Assembly: GCA_048359995.1 (NCBI GenBank)
Contig: DBGCPK010000005.1
Coordinates: 62,001 to 126,000, forward strand
From: UBA3210 sp048359995
GTDB lineage: Bacteria; Bacillota_I; Bacilli_A; RFN20; CAG-449
Reading direction: 5' to 3'
DNA: 64,000 nt
The notes beneath the pieces were generated by a model. The model was given only the letters and a program-made list of their open reading frames with translations. It was not told where the DNA came from and made no database searches. The position numbers and the translations under genes were made by a program. This document shows, one piece after another, positions 8,288-17,779 of this stretch (position 1 is its first letter; each line of letters begins with the position of its first letter).

Positions 8288-10768
8288 ATGATACAATATC
8301 TTTATTTTCATACTGGCAAAGAATATGTTTCAAAACTTAGTCTTGGAAGATCCGAGGAAGGCTACTCGGACAATGAAATGCTTTTTGAAACGGTTCGAAA
8401 ATCCGTGGAAGGGAATACATTTACATATGCGCCTGTTGGTAGTGAAGATGCGATTTTTATGCAAGCTTCAAAAGGTCCGGATGGCTTATTTACAAAAGGC
8501 TTAAGGGGTAACATAGGCGCCATTTCGAATGCTCCGGCAAAATACATAGATAAGTTTGAGAAAAATCCGTTACCAACCTATTGCAATTCAGAAAAATTGC
8601 CTGAAGGGGAACTTCCACCTATAGGCAGACTTCAAGATGACTTCTCATTGGCAAGAGATTTGCATCATATTTTTCCCAAATTAGTTGATATTCTTCTTTT
8701 TGGAAACACAAGTAAAAACATAGTAATTTTGACTGAAACACCTTTGAAAGCTATGAACTATATTAAAGTTCTAAGTGTGCTTTTGCCATTATCTTTTATG
8801 AAGAAAATCGGCTTTTGCATCGGCGCAGCCAATATCCCTGATGAAGATTTTTCTATCATAAAAAATGATGGAAATACTGAGTCATTATCTATACGTATTT
8901 GGCTTCCAGAATCAAGAAATTATATTTTTGAGTCTCTAGCATCATATTACTATGTATTTGATACTAGAGCGCAAGGTGAAAACTATCGTGATAATTACAA
9001 TCAAGAGCTTAGTACAACAGCTAAGGTTTTAGATGAAATAAATCTCTGCGACCAAAATCAAACAAAGAGGTTTTCTGACTATATAGCAAGTGCATTTGAT
9101 TCACATGGTAATTTGAATGCCGCAGTCTTAAAGAGAAACTCAGCATTGTTCATGTTTGAAGTCAAGCGGGATGTAGATTCTGCAAAGGAAATTTTGAATA
9201 TGGGCTTCGATGGGGGCGATATACAAGAACATGCATTTACACGAGCAGCCTCAATATTATTACGCCAAGAAAATATTCAATATTTATCACTACAAAATAA
9301 AAATGCGATAGTATTGGGATATAAAAAGAACAATCGTATTGCTCAAGAACTTGAAAGCTCTTTATTTGACTATTTGTCAACCACATATGCATCACTCGTG
9401 CCCGATGAGAAAAAATTGTTTGCCGAAATGGTCTATAATGACGTATCTGGCAAACGGTTGAATTCCTATTTAAAAAAATCGCTACGCGGTGATTTCCAAG
9501 CAAGAGTAGATGCATTTGATTTTTCAAGTAAAATTTTAGATGTCGCGTTAAAACAGTCAGGCAATAATCTATACTCGATTAAAGATTTGGTTAAGACAGT
9601 AGTGGAATTCTTTGATATTGGTGATTGTTTTAGAATCATTCCACCTGGTCAAATGACATCAGGTGAAGCCTTCTTTAACTGCATTCCACAGTATGAGAGG
9701 ACTGAGTTACGGCAACTTATGACGGCCATATTACTTTCTTCTGCATACAAAAAATTGGTGCCGGAAGATCATTGTGAAATCAGATTGAGAGGTTTTAAAA
9801 AGATATTGCCCAATATCGATGAGAAACATATAAATCAGTTTGAATTCATTTTGGGAGTAAGAAATAAAATTCTTGAAATATCGGAGTTAATACCTGAATT
9901 GGATATTGAAAATCAGTTTGATTTCTTATTTAATATTAAGTTCGGTGAATTTTTTGTTTCAGAATTTATACAGAGGCTATCCGTTGAAGAAGCGTTAGAT
10001 GCAGAAAAGCTTGTAAAAAGTCGTACATCACAACGATTATTTTATGAGAGTATGTCTACTGCGATCAGAGCAAAATTATTGGATATTAAATTTGTCAAAA
10101 AACATATAAAAAGTGGAGCCGTCGCATCTGAACGATACATAGAATTTTTCAGAACATTACCCCAAGACAAAAAAAGTGAAGCCGCAGAGATTGATTCATA
10201 TCTTTCCGAATTGAATCACGAGTTTGACATTAATGAAGAATTCGGCCATTATCGTTATGGTTTTGCTCAGGAATGTTATAATACACTTTCTGCTGATAAC
10301 CAAAACGAAATTAAACAGAGTATAAGTCAACGAAAAGCAAAAGATACATCATTGGATGAGAGATTACTTTTTGTTGAAGAGATAATACGCGTTTTTGGTA
10401 CGATTAAAGGACATAAAAGAAAAGGAAGACTTTCATATTGCGGCATATTCTTATGGGCTTTTGGGTTTAGCCTATTGTCTATGCTAATCTTGAGTCTTCC
10501 TGCTATTATTTTTCCGGCAAGTTTGGGAACGTGCGATTCCGCACATATCTTGGAAAAGTTTATATATTACTTTAAACCGTATTTATTGGCTTTGCCTGTT
10601 TATGTATTTTTGCTTGAACTGGTAATTTATTTTTGCTTTAAACAAGGCAACAGATTGAAAAGAGCAAACATTATTACAATTCTTTGTGGAATACTTCCGA
10701 TAGTGATTTTTACATTATCCTGTGTTTTCTTCTATTACATTAGAATTGATTTACCTTTTAGTCTGTAA
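8288..10768 (+). CDS. GAP1-like GTPase-associated protein with C-terminal membrane segments
   Basis: 826 aa. The N-terminal 200 residues begin with a short Gln/Tyr-rich beta strand and contain SIGRLQ-like and LLPLSFMKKIGFCIG segments that resemble the GAP1 N/M region (GTPase-associated protein 1) which partners TRAFAC-type GTPases; this is recognition by eye. The middle is a long helical region. Residues ~715-820 hold about three hydrophobic helices, so the complex may be tethered to the cytoplasmic membrane. It follows the GTPase gene after 12 nt with its own RBS (GGGGG). Expected role: effector or regulator of the GTPase. An alternative is an unrelated membrane-tethered scaffold. Confidence 0.6.
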   Translation: MIQYLYFHTGKEYVSKLSLGRSEEGYSDNEMLFETVRKSVEGNTFTYAPVGSEDAIFMQASKGPDGLFTKGLRGNIGAISNAPAKYIDKFEKNPLPTYCNSEKLPEGELPPIGRLQDDFSLARDLHHIFPKLVDILLFGNTSKNIVILTETPLKAMNYIKVLSVLLPLSFMKKIGFCIGAANIPDEDFSIIKNDGNTESLSIRIWLPESRNYIFESLASYYYVFDTRAQGENYRDNYNQELSTTAKVLDEINLCDQNQTKRFSDYIASAFDSHGNLNAAVLKRNSALFMFEVKRDVDSAKEILNMGFDGGDIQEHAFTRAASILLRQENIQYLSLQNKNAIVLGYKKNNRIAQELESSLFDYLSTTYASLVPDEKKLFAEMVYNDVSGKRLNSYLKKSLRGDFQARVDAFDFSSKILDVALKQSGNNLYSIKDLVKTVVEFFDIGDCFRIIPPGQMTSGEAFFNCIPQYERTELRQLMTAILLSSAYKKLVPEDHCEIRLRGFKKILPNIDEKHINQFEFILGVRNKILEISELIPELDIENQFDFLFNIKFGEFFVSEFIQRLSVEEALDAEKLVKSRTSQRLFYESMSTAIRAKLLDIKFVKKHIKSGAVASERYIEFFRTLPQDKKSEAAEIDSYLSELNHEFDINEEFGHYRYGFAQECYNTLSADNQNEIKQSISQRKAKDTSLDERLLFVEEIIRVFGTIKGHKRKGRLSYCGIFLWAFGFSLLSMLILSLPAIIFPASLGTCDSAHILEKFIYYFKPYLLALPVYVFLLELVIYFCFKQGNRLKRANIITILCGILPIVIFTLSCVFFYYIRIDLPFSL

Positions 10769-10785
10769 GAGGAGGGAATAGAGAA

Positions 10786-11739
10786 GTGGCTAGTAATAAA
10801 AAGAAAGATAAAGCAATAGGCGCCTTTTCAATTATCGCCATCATTCTATGTGTTTGCGCACTTTGCCTTGGCTTCATAAAAAGTCAGTCTGAAGATTTGT
10901 ACTTCAATCTTGAAAAGGCAAAACAGGTTGAAATATCTAGTATCGAAGATATCATTGCATTAGGTGAAGCAATCTACAACGATGAGTGTGTTCTAACCAA
11001 AGATATTCATATTACTGAAAATGGTTTTAGAATCGGAACAACTAAAAGACCGTTTGCGGGAACATTTGACGGTAGAGGACATACTATATATTTGGATTAC
11101 AATTTCGCTAATCAAAATACATCATTATTTAGCTGTATTGAAGCTTCTGGAGTGATTAAGAACACTCGATTTGTATTTGGCAATATAGCGGTTGAGGGTA
11201 ATACATTTGGTGGCATTGCGAAGATCAATTACGGAACAGTTCAAGATTGCAAGATTGAATGTGCAGATATCAAAATCGATAATAACATAGGTATCTATTC
11301 ACCTTGTGTGATAACCAACAATGGTACGATAGCAAATATAGTAGTGGATTGCTCTTTTTCTAATTCACAAATATATGACAATGAAGCATCGATATTATTT
11401 GGCGGCATATGTACATATAATTATGGAACTGTAAAAAATTGCATTGTTGCCCCGACATTCAATAACATTGTTTGCTCGGATGAATTTAAGATTCTTGTGG
11501 GAGAAACAACTAATGTTGGAGTAAGTGCAATTTGTGCAGTAAACACGAGTGAGGCATCAACTACTAACTCGGTGGCAATTCTACAAACCGGTGTATATAC
11601 TTCAGACAAGAATAGTGGATTAAAAATCGCTAGCGATTATAGTAGTATTACCAATGAGGACACGATTTTCTTTGATTTGGATTTCAATAATCGTGTTTGG
11701 GAAATTCAAAACAATAAACTAGTTCTTATAGAGGGTTAA
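10786..11739 (+). CDS. membrane-anchored beta-helix (GLUG-like) surface protein
   Basis: 317 aa. The N-terminus is Lys-rich followed by one hydrophobic helix (about residues 11-30), giving an uncleaved signal anchor with the body outside. The rest has repeated turns of the GLUG type: GTFDGRGHTI near residue 90, then repeated NYGTV and G-x-N patterns typical of right-handed beta-helix surface proteins. GTG at 10786 is chosen because GGAGGG lies 9 nt upstream and there is no better ATG. It is the first of two consecutive surface proteins in an operon otherwise encoding cytosolic NTPases. Confidence 0.7.
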   Translation: MASNKKKDKAIGAFSIIAIILCVCALCLGFIKSQSEDLYFNLEKAKQVEISSIEDIIALGEAIYNDECVLTKDIHITENGFRIGTTKRPFAGTFDGRGHTIYLDYNFANQNTSLFSCIEASGVIKNTRFVFGNIAVEGNTFGGIAKINYGTVQDCKIECADIKIDNNIGIYSPCVITNNGTIANIVVDCSFSNSQIYDNEASILFGGICTYNYGTVKNCIVAPTFNNIVCSDEFKILVGETTNVGVSAICAVNTSEASTTNSVAILQTGVYTSDKNSGLKIASDYSSITNEDTIFFDLDFNNRVWEIQNNKLVLIEG

Positions 11740-11743
11740 GAAT

Positions 11744-14700
11744 ATGAACGACAAAATTACTGCAAAGAATGGAATAATTAAGATACTTTCAATTATCGTT
11801 GTTGCGATATTAGCAATTGCGGTAACTGTTATTGGCATCTTATTGCTCAATAAAGATTCAAACACTGAAAATGCAAGCTATAGCATCATTGTCGATGATG
11901 AAATTACAATATATGAGGGAGATACATTTACTTTAGTTCCATATTTGGTAAACAAGGATGGAACGGTAGTTGAATCTCGCTTTGATTATTCGGCATCTGA
12001 TAAGGCTATATCTGTTAATGTTGACGGTGTGATTTCCGTAAACTCAATTCCCGAAAATGATGTCCACGTATCAATTTATGAGCGCAACACGTCTACAACT
12101 GCTGAAGTAAACGTTAATATCGTCGGTAGACTCACTAAAGTCTTGGGCATTACTTTCAGCGATTTAGCTGGAAATAAGATGTTGGTGTCGGGCACACAGA
12201 ATTTAAAATTAGGTGAAACTTATATCATTGACGTAGTGACTGAACCACGTAATGTCGAAATTGAGAATTATTGTCTTTTGCAGGCTCTGAATTCGAGCGG
12301 TACTGAAAAGAATGTATTTGAATTTGCATACACCAAAACTAATGTTAGTATGACGGCAGTTGGTCTTGGATCTGGAACATTGCTGCTCGATATAACAAAT
12401 GACGATAATCAGTCCATATACGATACTGATTTCGATTTTTCCGTCTCGATGTCTGATGAGAATCTTAGCGAAGAGATACTGAATAGTACTAATACAACTT
12501 TATTATCAAAAGAAGAGCTTAACAAAATTGAAAAAGTTGAGTTGAGTCAAAATGTTTCAAATTTAGATGGTTTACAAAATTTAACATCATTAAAAACGGT
12601 TGTATTTACAGCTGATGAGGTAATGAATATTGAGAATATCTCTCAGAACTATTGTTACAGAATTAAAACAAATTTGTTTGAGAATTATCTAGATGCGAAT
12701 AATTGGGCAGATTATTTAAAATGTATAATTCCTTATGAAGAAAGTGCTGATGAACTTTTTATTGTATATCATAATGCAAAGACTGCAACAGGAGAGGAAA
12801 ATGTTGTATATGAAAGGTTAGAGAATATTGCAAATTTTCCTACTTATATTTTTGAGGGATATACGAATTTTGGATGGTTAGATGGAACCGAAACAGAGGT
12901 ATCTTTATCTCAAGTTAAGGCTTCCGTAAAGAGTAATGGCATACATTTATATGCCGGTTGGAATCCTATATCATATAAAGTTGTTTATCACATTAGAGAT
13001 TCTGAGGTCGCTAACAAAGAAGAGATCTTTTATTACGATACAGAATATTTACTTAAAGTGCCTAACGAGATTGATAGTTCAATAACTCATACTGGATATA
13101 AATTTGCTGGTTGGACACGTAATAGAAATTCAAATACTTTCTCACCTAATGTGCAATTTAGGAATGGCGACGCTATCTCTAATTTAACTAGCGAAGCTGA
13201 TGCTATTATAGATTTGTATGATATTTGGGAGCCAATAGAATATACGGTTATTTTTTCATCTGTCGAAGGGATGGAAGAGATTGCAGACCTTACAGCAAAA
13301 TATAATACAGCATATACGTTACCGACACCATCTAGACCCGGTTATGCATTTAATTATTGGAAGCTTAATAACGGAGATATATTGAATGCAGGGATACAAG
13401 ATCCTAACCTTGATTCCGAATTAAATTTATCAAGTATTGAAGGCGCAGAAATAATTCTTACTCCAGATTTCACTGAAATAACCTATACAATAACATTTAG
13501 GCTAAATGGAGGTCAAGCCCTTCAGGATCTGTCATTTGTAGATGGATACAGAAAGACATTGTATTATGAGGAAGAATATACTTTACCCTATTTAACTAAA
13601 GAAGGGTATACGAGATATTACTGGCTTTGTGCTGAAAATGGTAAACAATATAAACTAGATGAGAATAACAAAGGACCAAAACTTTTACAAGAATTTACTA
13701 CAGCATGCGAGGTAACATTCTCTGCGGTTTGGACGTCAGCAGAATACAGTATTAATTATGATTGCAATGGTGGTAATATTGCCGGAGATAGTTATGTGAC
13801 AGATACAAGATTTTGGGACGATGGTGGTTCCTTGTTAACGCCTCAAAGAATAGGATATACTTTCGTAAAATGGCAAGATATTGATCATGAAGATATTAGC
13901 TATGTTCCCGAAGATGCCGGATGGACAAGCAACTTAATTAAGTCTGCGCAAGAGGATGGTGCCGAATTCAATTTTAAAGCCGTATGGCAAATAAATTACT
14001 ACGATCTCACTATATCAACTGGTGCGGGAACTAGCTTATCTGTTAAAGTAAACGATCAAACTAAACTTGACGGTACGTATAGTGTCGCATATAATAGCAC
14101 AATTACTGTTAGTTATAGTGCAAATACAGGGTATAGTAATGCCGAATGCACTTTCCCTGGCGGTAATATGCCTGCTAATAATCTAACAATAAAGTCTAGT
14201 GCTACAATCAATAAACATAATGTAACAATCATTATTGGCAGTGGCTCATATATGACTGTAAACATAGGCGGGACATCATATTCGAACAACCAAACAGTTA
14301 AAAATGTAGCTTATGGAACTTCAATTTCTGTTTCAAACTATGGTGCTACTAACGGTTATCATGACGGTTGGGCTTCATGCGATTATAGCACGATGCCGGA
14401 TTATGATATTACAGTTAGCTCTGGAGCTACACCAGATTCATGTTTTACAAAGGGAACAATGTTAATGCTAGGAGATGGGACTTCAGTTGCCGTTGAAAAT
14501 CTCAGAATCAACGATATAATTTTAGCATTTGATCATTCCACGGGACAGTATGTTGAAAGTCGAATACTTTATACTTATTATGGCTACGATTATGTACCGT
14601 CAATTGAACTATATTTCTCCAATAAAGCAGTTCTCGAATTCTTAAATGTAGGACATGGTCTTTTTGATGCTACGATGAATGAATATGTTCTCATTAACGC

Positions 14701-15127
14701 TAACAACGTGCAAGAATATGTAGGACATGAGTTCTTATATACAAGCTTTATTGACGGCAATTTTGTCGCTAATACAGTCAAATTAGAATCTTACATTGTT
14801 TCGAGCAAATTAGTTGAACGTTACGATATTGTAACGGAAAGCACATTAAATCATATTGCCAATGGATTACTTGCATGCTCGGATACATTGGTAGGAATTT
14901 GCAATATGTTCAAGTTTGATGATGACTTTACTTATGACATTGTGCAGTTGCAAATCGATATAGAAACATACGGATTATATACGTATGATGAATGGAGGAA
15001 ATATATATCATATGAGGATTTTGTTTCTTTCAATGGTGCATATTTTAAAATTGCCGTAGGAAAGGGATTAATAAGCGTAGATGAAATATTATCGCTTCTT
15101 GATGATTTGTCTGAAAATCGCGCATAG
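11744..15127 (+). CDS. large surface protein with InlB-type repeats and a C-terminal Hint domain
   Basis: 1127 aa with an N-terminal signal anchor (residues ~12-34). Outside it lie Big-like beta domains (~45-240), a short leucine-rich segment (~255-295), and at least four Listeria-Bacteroides/InlB B-type repeats (~390-750, each with a GYxFxxW-like core). Two Gly-rich repeats follow (~760-895), then a Hint (hedgehog/intein) domain. The Hint domain starts at Cys900 (CFTKGTMLMLGDG), has block residues His971 in GHGLFD, and ends near His1037/Cys1045 (NHIANGLLAC), leaving ~80 C-terminal residues. The usual terminal His-Asn of self-splicing Hints appears replaced by Ala-Cys, so cleavage chemistry may be altered. 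Polymorphic toxins and surface proteins use Hints for self-release. Whether the short tail is a toxin is unknown. Confidence 0.8.
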   Translation: MNDKITAKNGIIKILSIIVVAILAIAVTVIGILLLNKDSNTENASYSIIVDDEITIYEGDTFTLVPYLVNKDGTVVESRFDYSASDKAISVNVDGVISVNSIPENDVHVSIYERNTSTTAEVNVNIVGRLTKVLGITFSDLAGNKMLVSGTQNLKLGETYIIDVVTEPRNVEIENYCLLQALNSSGTEKNVFEFAYTKTNVSMTAVGLGSGTLLLDITNDDNQSIYDTDFDFSVSMSDENLSEEILNSTNTTLLSKEELNKIEKVELSQNVSNLDGLQNLTSLKTVVFTADEVMNIENISQNYCYRIKTNLFENYLDANNWADYLKCIIPYEESADELFIVYHNAKTATGEENVVYERLENIANFPTYIFEGYTNFGWLDGTETEVSLSQVKASVKSNGIHLYAGWNPISYKVVYHIRDSEVANKEEIFYYDTEYLLKVPNEIDSSITHTGYKFAGWTRNRNSNTFSPNVQFRNGDAISNLTSEADAIIDLYDIWEPIEYTVIFSSVEGMEEIADLTAKYNTAYTLPTPSRPGYAFNYWKLNNGDILNAGIQDPNLDSELNLSSIEGAEIILTPDFTEITYTITFRLNGGQALQDLSFVDGYRKTLYYEEEYTLPYLTKEGYTRYYWLCAENGKQYKLDENNKGPKLLQEFTTACEVTFSAVWTSAEYSINYDCNGGNIAGDSYVTDTRFWDDGGSLLTPQRIGYTFVKWQDIDHEDISYVPEDAGWTSNLIKSAQEDGAEFNFKAVWQINYYDLTISTGAGTSLSVKVNDQTKLDGTYSVAYNSTITVSYSANTGYSNAECTFPGGNMPANNLTIKSSATINKHNVTIIIGSGSYMTVNIGGTSYSNNQTVKNVAYGTSISVSNYGATNGYHDGWASCDYSTMPDYDITVSSGATPDSCFTKGTMLMLGDGTSVAVENLRINDIILAFDHSTGQYVESRILYTYYGYDYVPSIELYFSNKAVLEFLNVGHGLFDATMNEYVLINANNVQEYVGHEFLYTSFIDGNFVANTVKLESYIVSSKLVERYDIVTESTLNHIANGLLACSDTLVGICNMFKFDDDFTYDIVQLQIDIETYGLYTYDEWRKYISYEDFVSFNGAYFKIAVGKGLISVDEILSLLDDLSENRA

Positions 15128-15162
15128 ATTTCTATTATCATTAAAGTGAATCGGAGGTTGAT

Positions 15163-15792
15163 ATGGCTAAAATAAAATTAATAACAGTAAAGTGCGCTCA
15201 CTGCGGTAAAGAGAGCGAGCAGACAACAGTTTATAGTAGCAGTTCATTCGGTAGTATGGATTTAGATACTAGACCGCCGATGTCCGATATGACGTTGCAA
15301 TATGAAGTGCAGGAGTGTCCTCACTGTCATTTCTGCAATAATACAATTGTAGATGCTACAAATATTCCGGAGTCATTTTCTCCGGAATATGATGCACTAT
15401 CAAAGGATAACATCATTTCCCAAACCGCTAAAAAATTCTTGTTGGCAGCAATGCTTCGGGCTCAAATCGGAGACAATCTTAAAGCCGGGGAGTACTATTT
15501 AAAGGCCGCTTGGGTATTTGACGATGAAAATGCTCAAGAAGCCGCTATAGATGCACGTAAAAATGCAGCAATAAAATTCCGTGAGTATGTTGATGCTACC
15601 GACGATGGTAATGTCGCCATTGTGCTAGTAGATGTCCTCAGACGTGCAGGAGATTTTAAAGCTGCAGCAGACCTCATAGACTTAATAGGTAATACCGAAG
15701 ATAAACTTTTAAACAATATTCTTTCGTTTGAAAAATCATTAATAAGTAAAAACGATACGTCCTGCCATAACATGGGAGAAATAGCTGAATGA
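15163..15792 (+). CDS. DUF2225-like zinc-ribbon/TPR protein
   Basis: 209 aa cytosolic protein. Two CxxC pairs (Cys11/Cys14 and Cys52/Cys55) form a probable zinc ribbon. The following ~120 residues are helical with a TPR-like block (GDNLKAGEYYLKAAWVFDD). Length and layout resemble DUF2225 proteins, whose role is unknown. It has its own RBS (CGGAGGT) 35 nt after the Hint-protein gene and its stop overlaps the next start (ATGA). Confidence 0.65.
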   Translation: MAKIKLITVKCAHCGKESEQTTVYSSSSFGSMDLDTRPPMSDMTLQYEVQECPHCHFCNNTIVDATNIPESFSPEYDALSKDNIISQTAKKFLLAAMLRAQIGDNLKAGEYYLKAAWVFDDENAQEAAIDARKNAAIKFREYVDATDDGNVAIVLVDVLRRAGDFKAAADLIDLIGNTEDKLLNNILSFEKSLISKNDTSCHNMGEIAE

Positions 15793-16889
15793 TATTCGGG
15801 AACAAATACACTAAAACCCGAATATCAACGCCTTATTCGAAATTGTCCGAAATGGAATTATTATCGAGGTTTGAGAGCGATAGCTGGACTAAATTAAATC
15901 AACAGGAAAAAATCGATACTATTCAAGAATTAGAAAATCGATACGCAGTCGAGCAAAAAAGACCAGTATCTAAAATTGAGGCAGAGGACAACTCTTACAA
16001 TTATGGTTCCTATGCAAAATCGGAAAATACTATCCGTATTCGTATGGAGGATAGTAAAGCAAATACATCTTATGAGATGCTGGATTCTTACTATCATGAG
16101 AGCAGACACGCACAACAATATCAAGCAATCGAGTCGGGTAAAGGATTGGATGAGACTACACGGAATGTTTGTCAGACTGAATTACGAGGCAATTACGTTG
16201 GCGGCGGAAAATATTATGACATGCAGACTTGTGAAATGGATAGCAATAACTATGCGGCAGACAAGATGTTGTCAAACAAAAAACTCTTCGAGGGGGATGA
16301 AAAGTATAACGAGTATTTAGAACGACTCCAAGAACATTTCGAAGAGGTTAATAAAAGTTGTCATGAAGATGAAGATTTTAGAGCTCGTCAGCAAATTAAT
16401 AATGTAGATAAGAGCTTAGCACGCGGTAGTATTACGGAAAAACAAGCAAACCAAATCAAAGAGCAAGTATACAGTGACAACGACGATCCCGTATTAGCAG
16501 AGAGCTGTGATATTGAGGATAGACTACGAGAAGAAAACTCTGAACGTTTAGAAAATAGAAATTCAGCATCAAACGACTTGACATTAGAACAAAAGCGCGA
16601 ACAATTTTTCGAAACCGAAAGCACTGACGCTGAAACAAACTATAGTCAAAACGATATAAGTAAACGTCAACAGTTTTTTGAGAGAGATGAATCATCTGAT
16701 GATCAAGAGCAAGTATCAGACAACCTAGCTAATTCAGAAGAGGACACACATAGCAAGCACGAGCAATTTTTTGAAGACAGCGGAAGCAATAATGGGCAAG
16801 GAGATGGCGAAGGAAATACTGAAGCGTTCGGCGAAAGTGAACATAGTGGCGAGAGTGAGCAATCCTCTCAAACGAATTCAATTACATAG
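15789..16889 (+). CDS. HExxH putative zinc metallopeptidase with C-terminal xFFE repeats
   Basis: 366 aa. The N-terminal half holds HESRH at residues 103-107, which fits the HExxH zinc-peptidase motif, with a candidate third ligand in CEMDSNNYAADK ~50 residues later; an ordinary non-peptidase fold remains possible. The C-terminal half (from ~235) is acidic, Ser/Glu/Asn-rich and disordered-looking, and carries three copies of K-[HR]-[EQ]-x-F-F-E at residues 269-275, 292-298 and 323-329. The same motif occurs in the next two gene products. There is no signal peptide. It may be an effector or substrate handled by the VirD4-like ATPase three genes downstream; that is inference. Confidence 0.65.
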   Translation: MIFGNKYTKTRISTPYSKLSEMELLSRFESDSWTKLNQQEKIDTIQELENRYAVEQKRPVSKIEAEDNSYNYGSYAKSENTIRIRMEDSKANTSYEMLDSYYHESRHAQQYQAIESGKGLDETTRNVCQTELRGNYVGGGKYYDMQTCEMDSNNYAADKMLSNKKLFEGDEKYNEYLERLQEHFEEVNKSCHEDEDFRARQQINNVDKSLARGSITEKQANQIKEQVYSDNDDPVLAESCDIEDRLREENSERLENRNSASNDLTLEQKREQFFETESTDAETNYSQNDISKRQQFFERDESSDDQEQVSDNLANSEEDTHSKHEQFFEDSGSNNGQGDGEGNTEAFGESEHSGESEQSSQTNSIT

Positions 16890-16909
16890 TTTATTTTGAG
16901 GGAAAGTAT

Positions 16910-17436
16910 ATGAGTCATATTATTGATGGATACGCAAGTGAAAGCGAAATAAGTAGTTTTATTGGTGGAAACCCCGTTGTCGCTGCCTATGCAAAAAACA
17001 AGGATAATCCAAATGAGTATTACTATGAATATTGGTCAAGTATAAAGCATCCAGAGACGGGAGAAAGGCTTCAAGCCGTAAAAGGGTACTGTAATCCTAA
17101 TGATTTTAACCAATGCTATTACGCAGAATATCGAGATGCTGAAGGCAATTCTTACCATTATCTCGACTCCAGATATTATCATGATCCGGAGTTGTGCGGC
17201 AATAAATCAATTTCACAACAGCAATCGGAAGATGCAGCTGAGTGGAAAGAAAATTTTCTACTCGAAAGCACGAAGAATTCTTTGAGAAATCATCGGGCGA
17301 AGACACATCAAAAACAAGTGAAAAACATCAGGCTTTTTTTGAAAAAACAAATGGTTCTAACGAAAGTGTTTCTAGTTCAGAAGAGTCATCTAATGACAAA
17401 TCAAATGCTAATGGAAATATTAATAGTCAATCATGA
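16910..17436 (+). CDS. small xFFE-motif protein whose reading frame shifts at 17251-17257
   Basis: The N-terminal ~115 residues read in the frame starting at ATG 16910 (RBS GAGGGAAAG). From about 17251 the meaningful frame is the -1 frame. It gives a tail with two K-H-[EQ]-x-F-F-E motifs (17266-17286 and 17323-17343) and ends at TGA 17434-17436, overlapping the next start as ATGA. The original frame instead runs on to 17446 with unrelated sequence. The switch sits on A_AAT_TTT (17251-17257), a proper -1 slippery heptamer. This is either programmed frameshifting, an indel in the A/T run (a broken gene), or an assembly error. Confidence 0.6.
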
Positions 17437-17777
17437 TGATTGTTGAGAGAAATTACGCAGACAGAGTTCTCATCTTATTAAGTGAATTAGTTCATATTTT
17501 TCCAGAAGATTATCAAGCGCAACTTCAGCTTCTTGAGCAGCAATTAAATGAACTAAGCTGTGATGAGGATTTGATTATTTTTGTAATACATTTCCTAAAA
17601 AAATATTTACTTAAAAATAGCAACAAGCCCCCAAAAGCAGTTTTTTTCGAAGAGTGCAAAGAGGAAAAAGCCAGTAACATTAATTGTGTAAACGTTAAGA
17701 TTGATGAATTAATTGCGGCGCTGAATTGGTTATTAGACGGGCAAAATCAAACTGAATTTAAAGGAATTATTAGATAG
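17433..17777 (+). CDS. hypothetical protein, 114 aa
   Basis: Not recognised. A small, helical, cytosolic-looking protein rich in Leu and Glu. It contains a KAVFFEE segment around residue 70 that resembles the xFFE motif of the two preceding gene products. ATG 17433 overlaps the upstream -1-frame stop (ATGA), and ATG 17436 is an alternative. It ends 2 nt before the VirD4-like ATPase gene, so it may be a chaperone or adaptor for that ATPase. Confidence 0.6.
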   Translation: MMIVERNYADRVLILLSELVHIFPEDYQAQLQLLEQQLNELSCDEDLIIFVIHFLKKYLLKNSNKPPKAVFFEECKEEKASNINCVNVKIDELIAALNWLLDGQNQTEFKGIIR

Positions 17778-17779
17778 CA

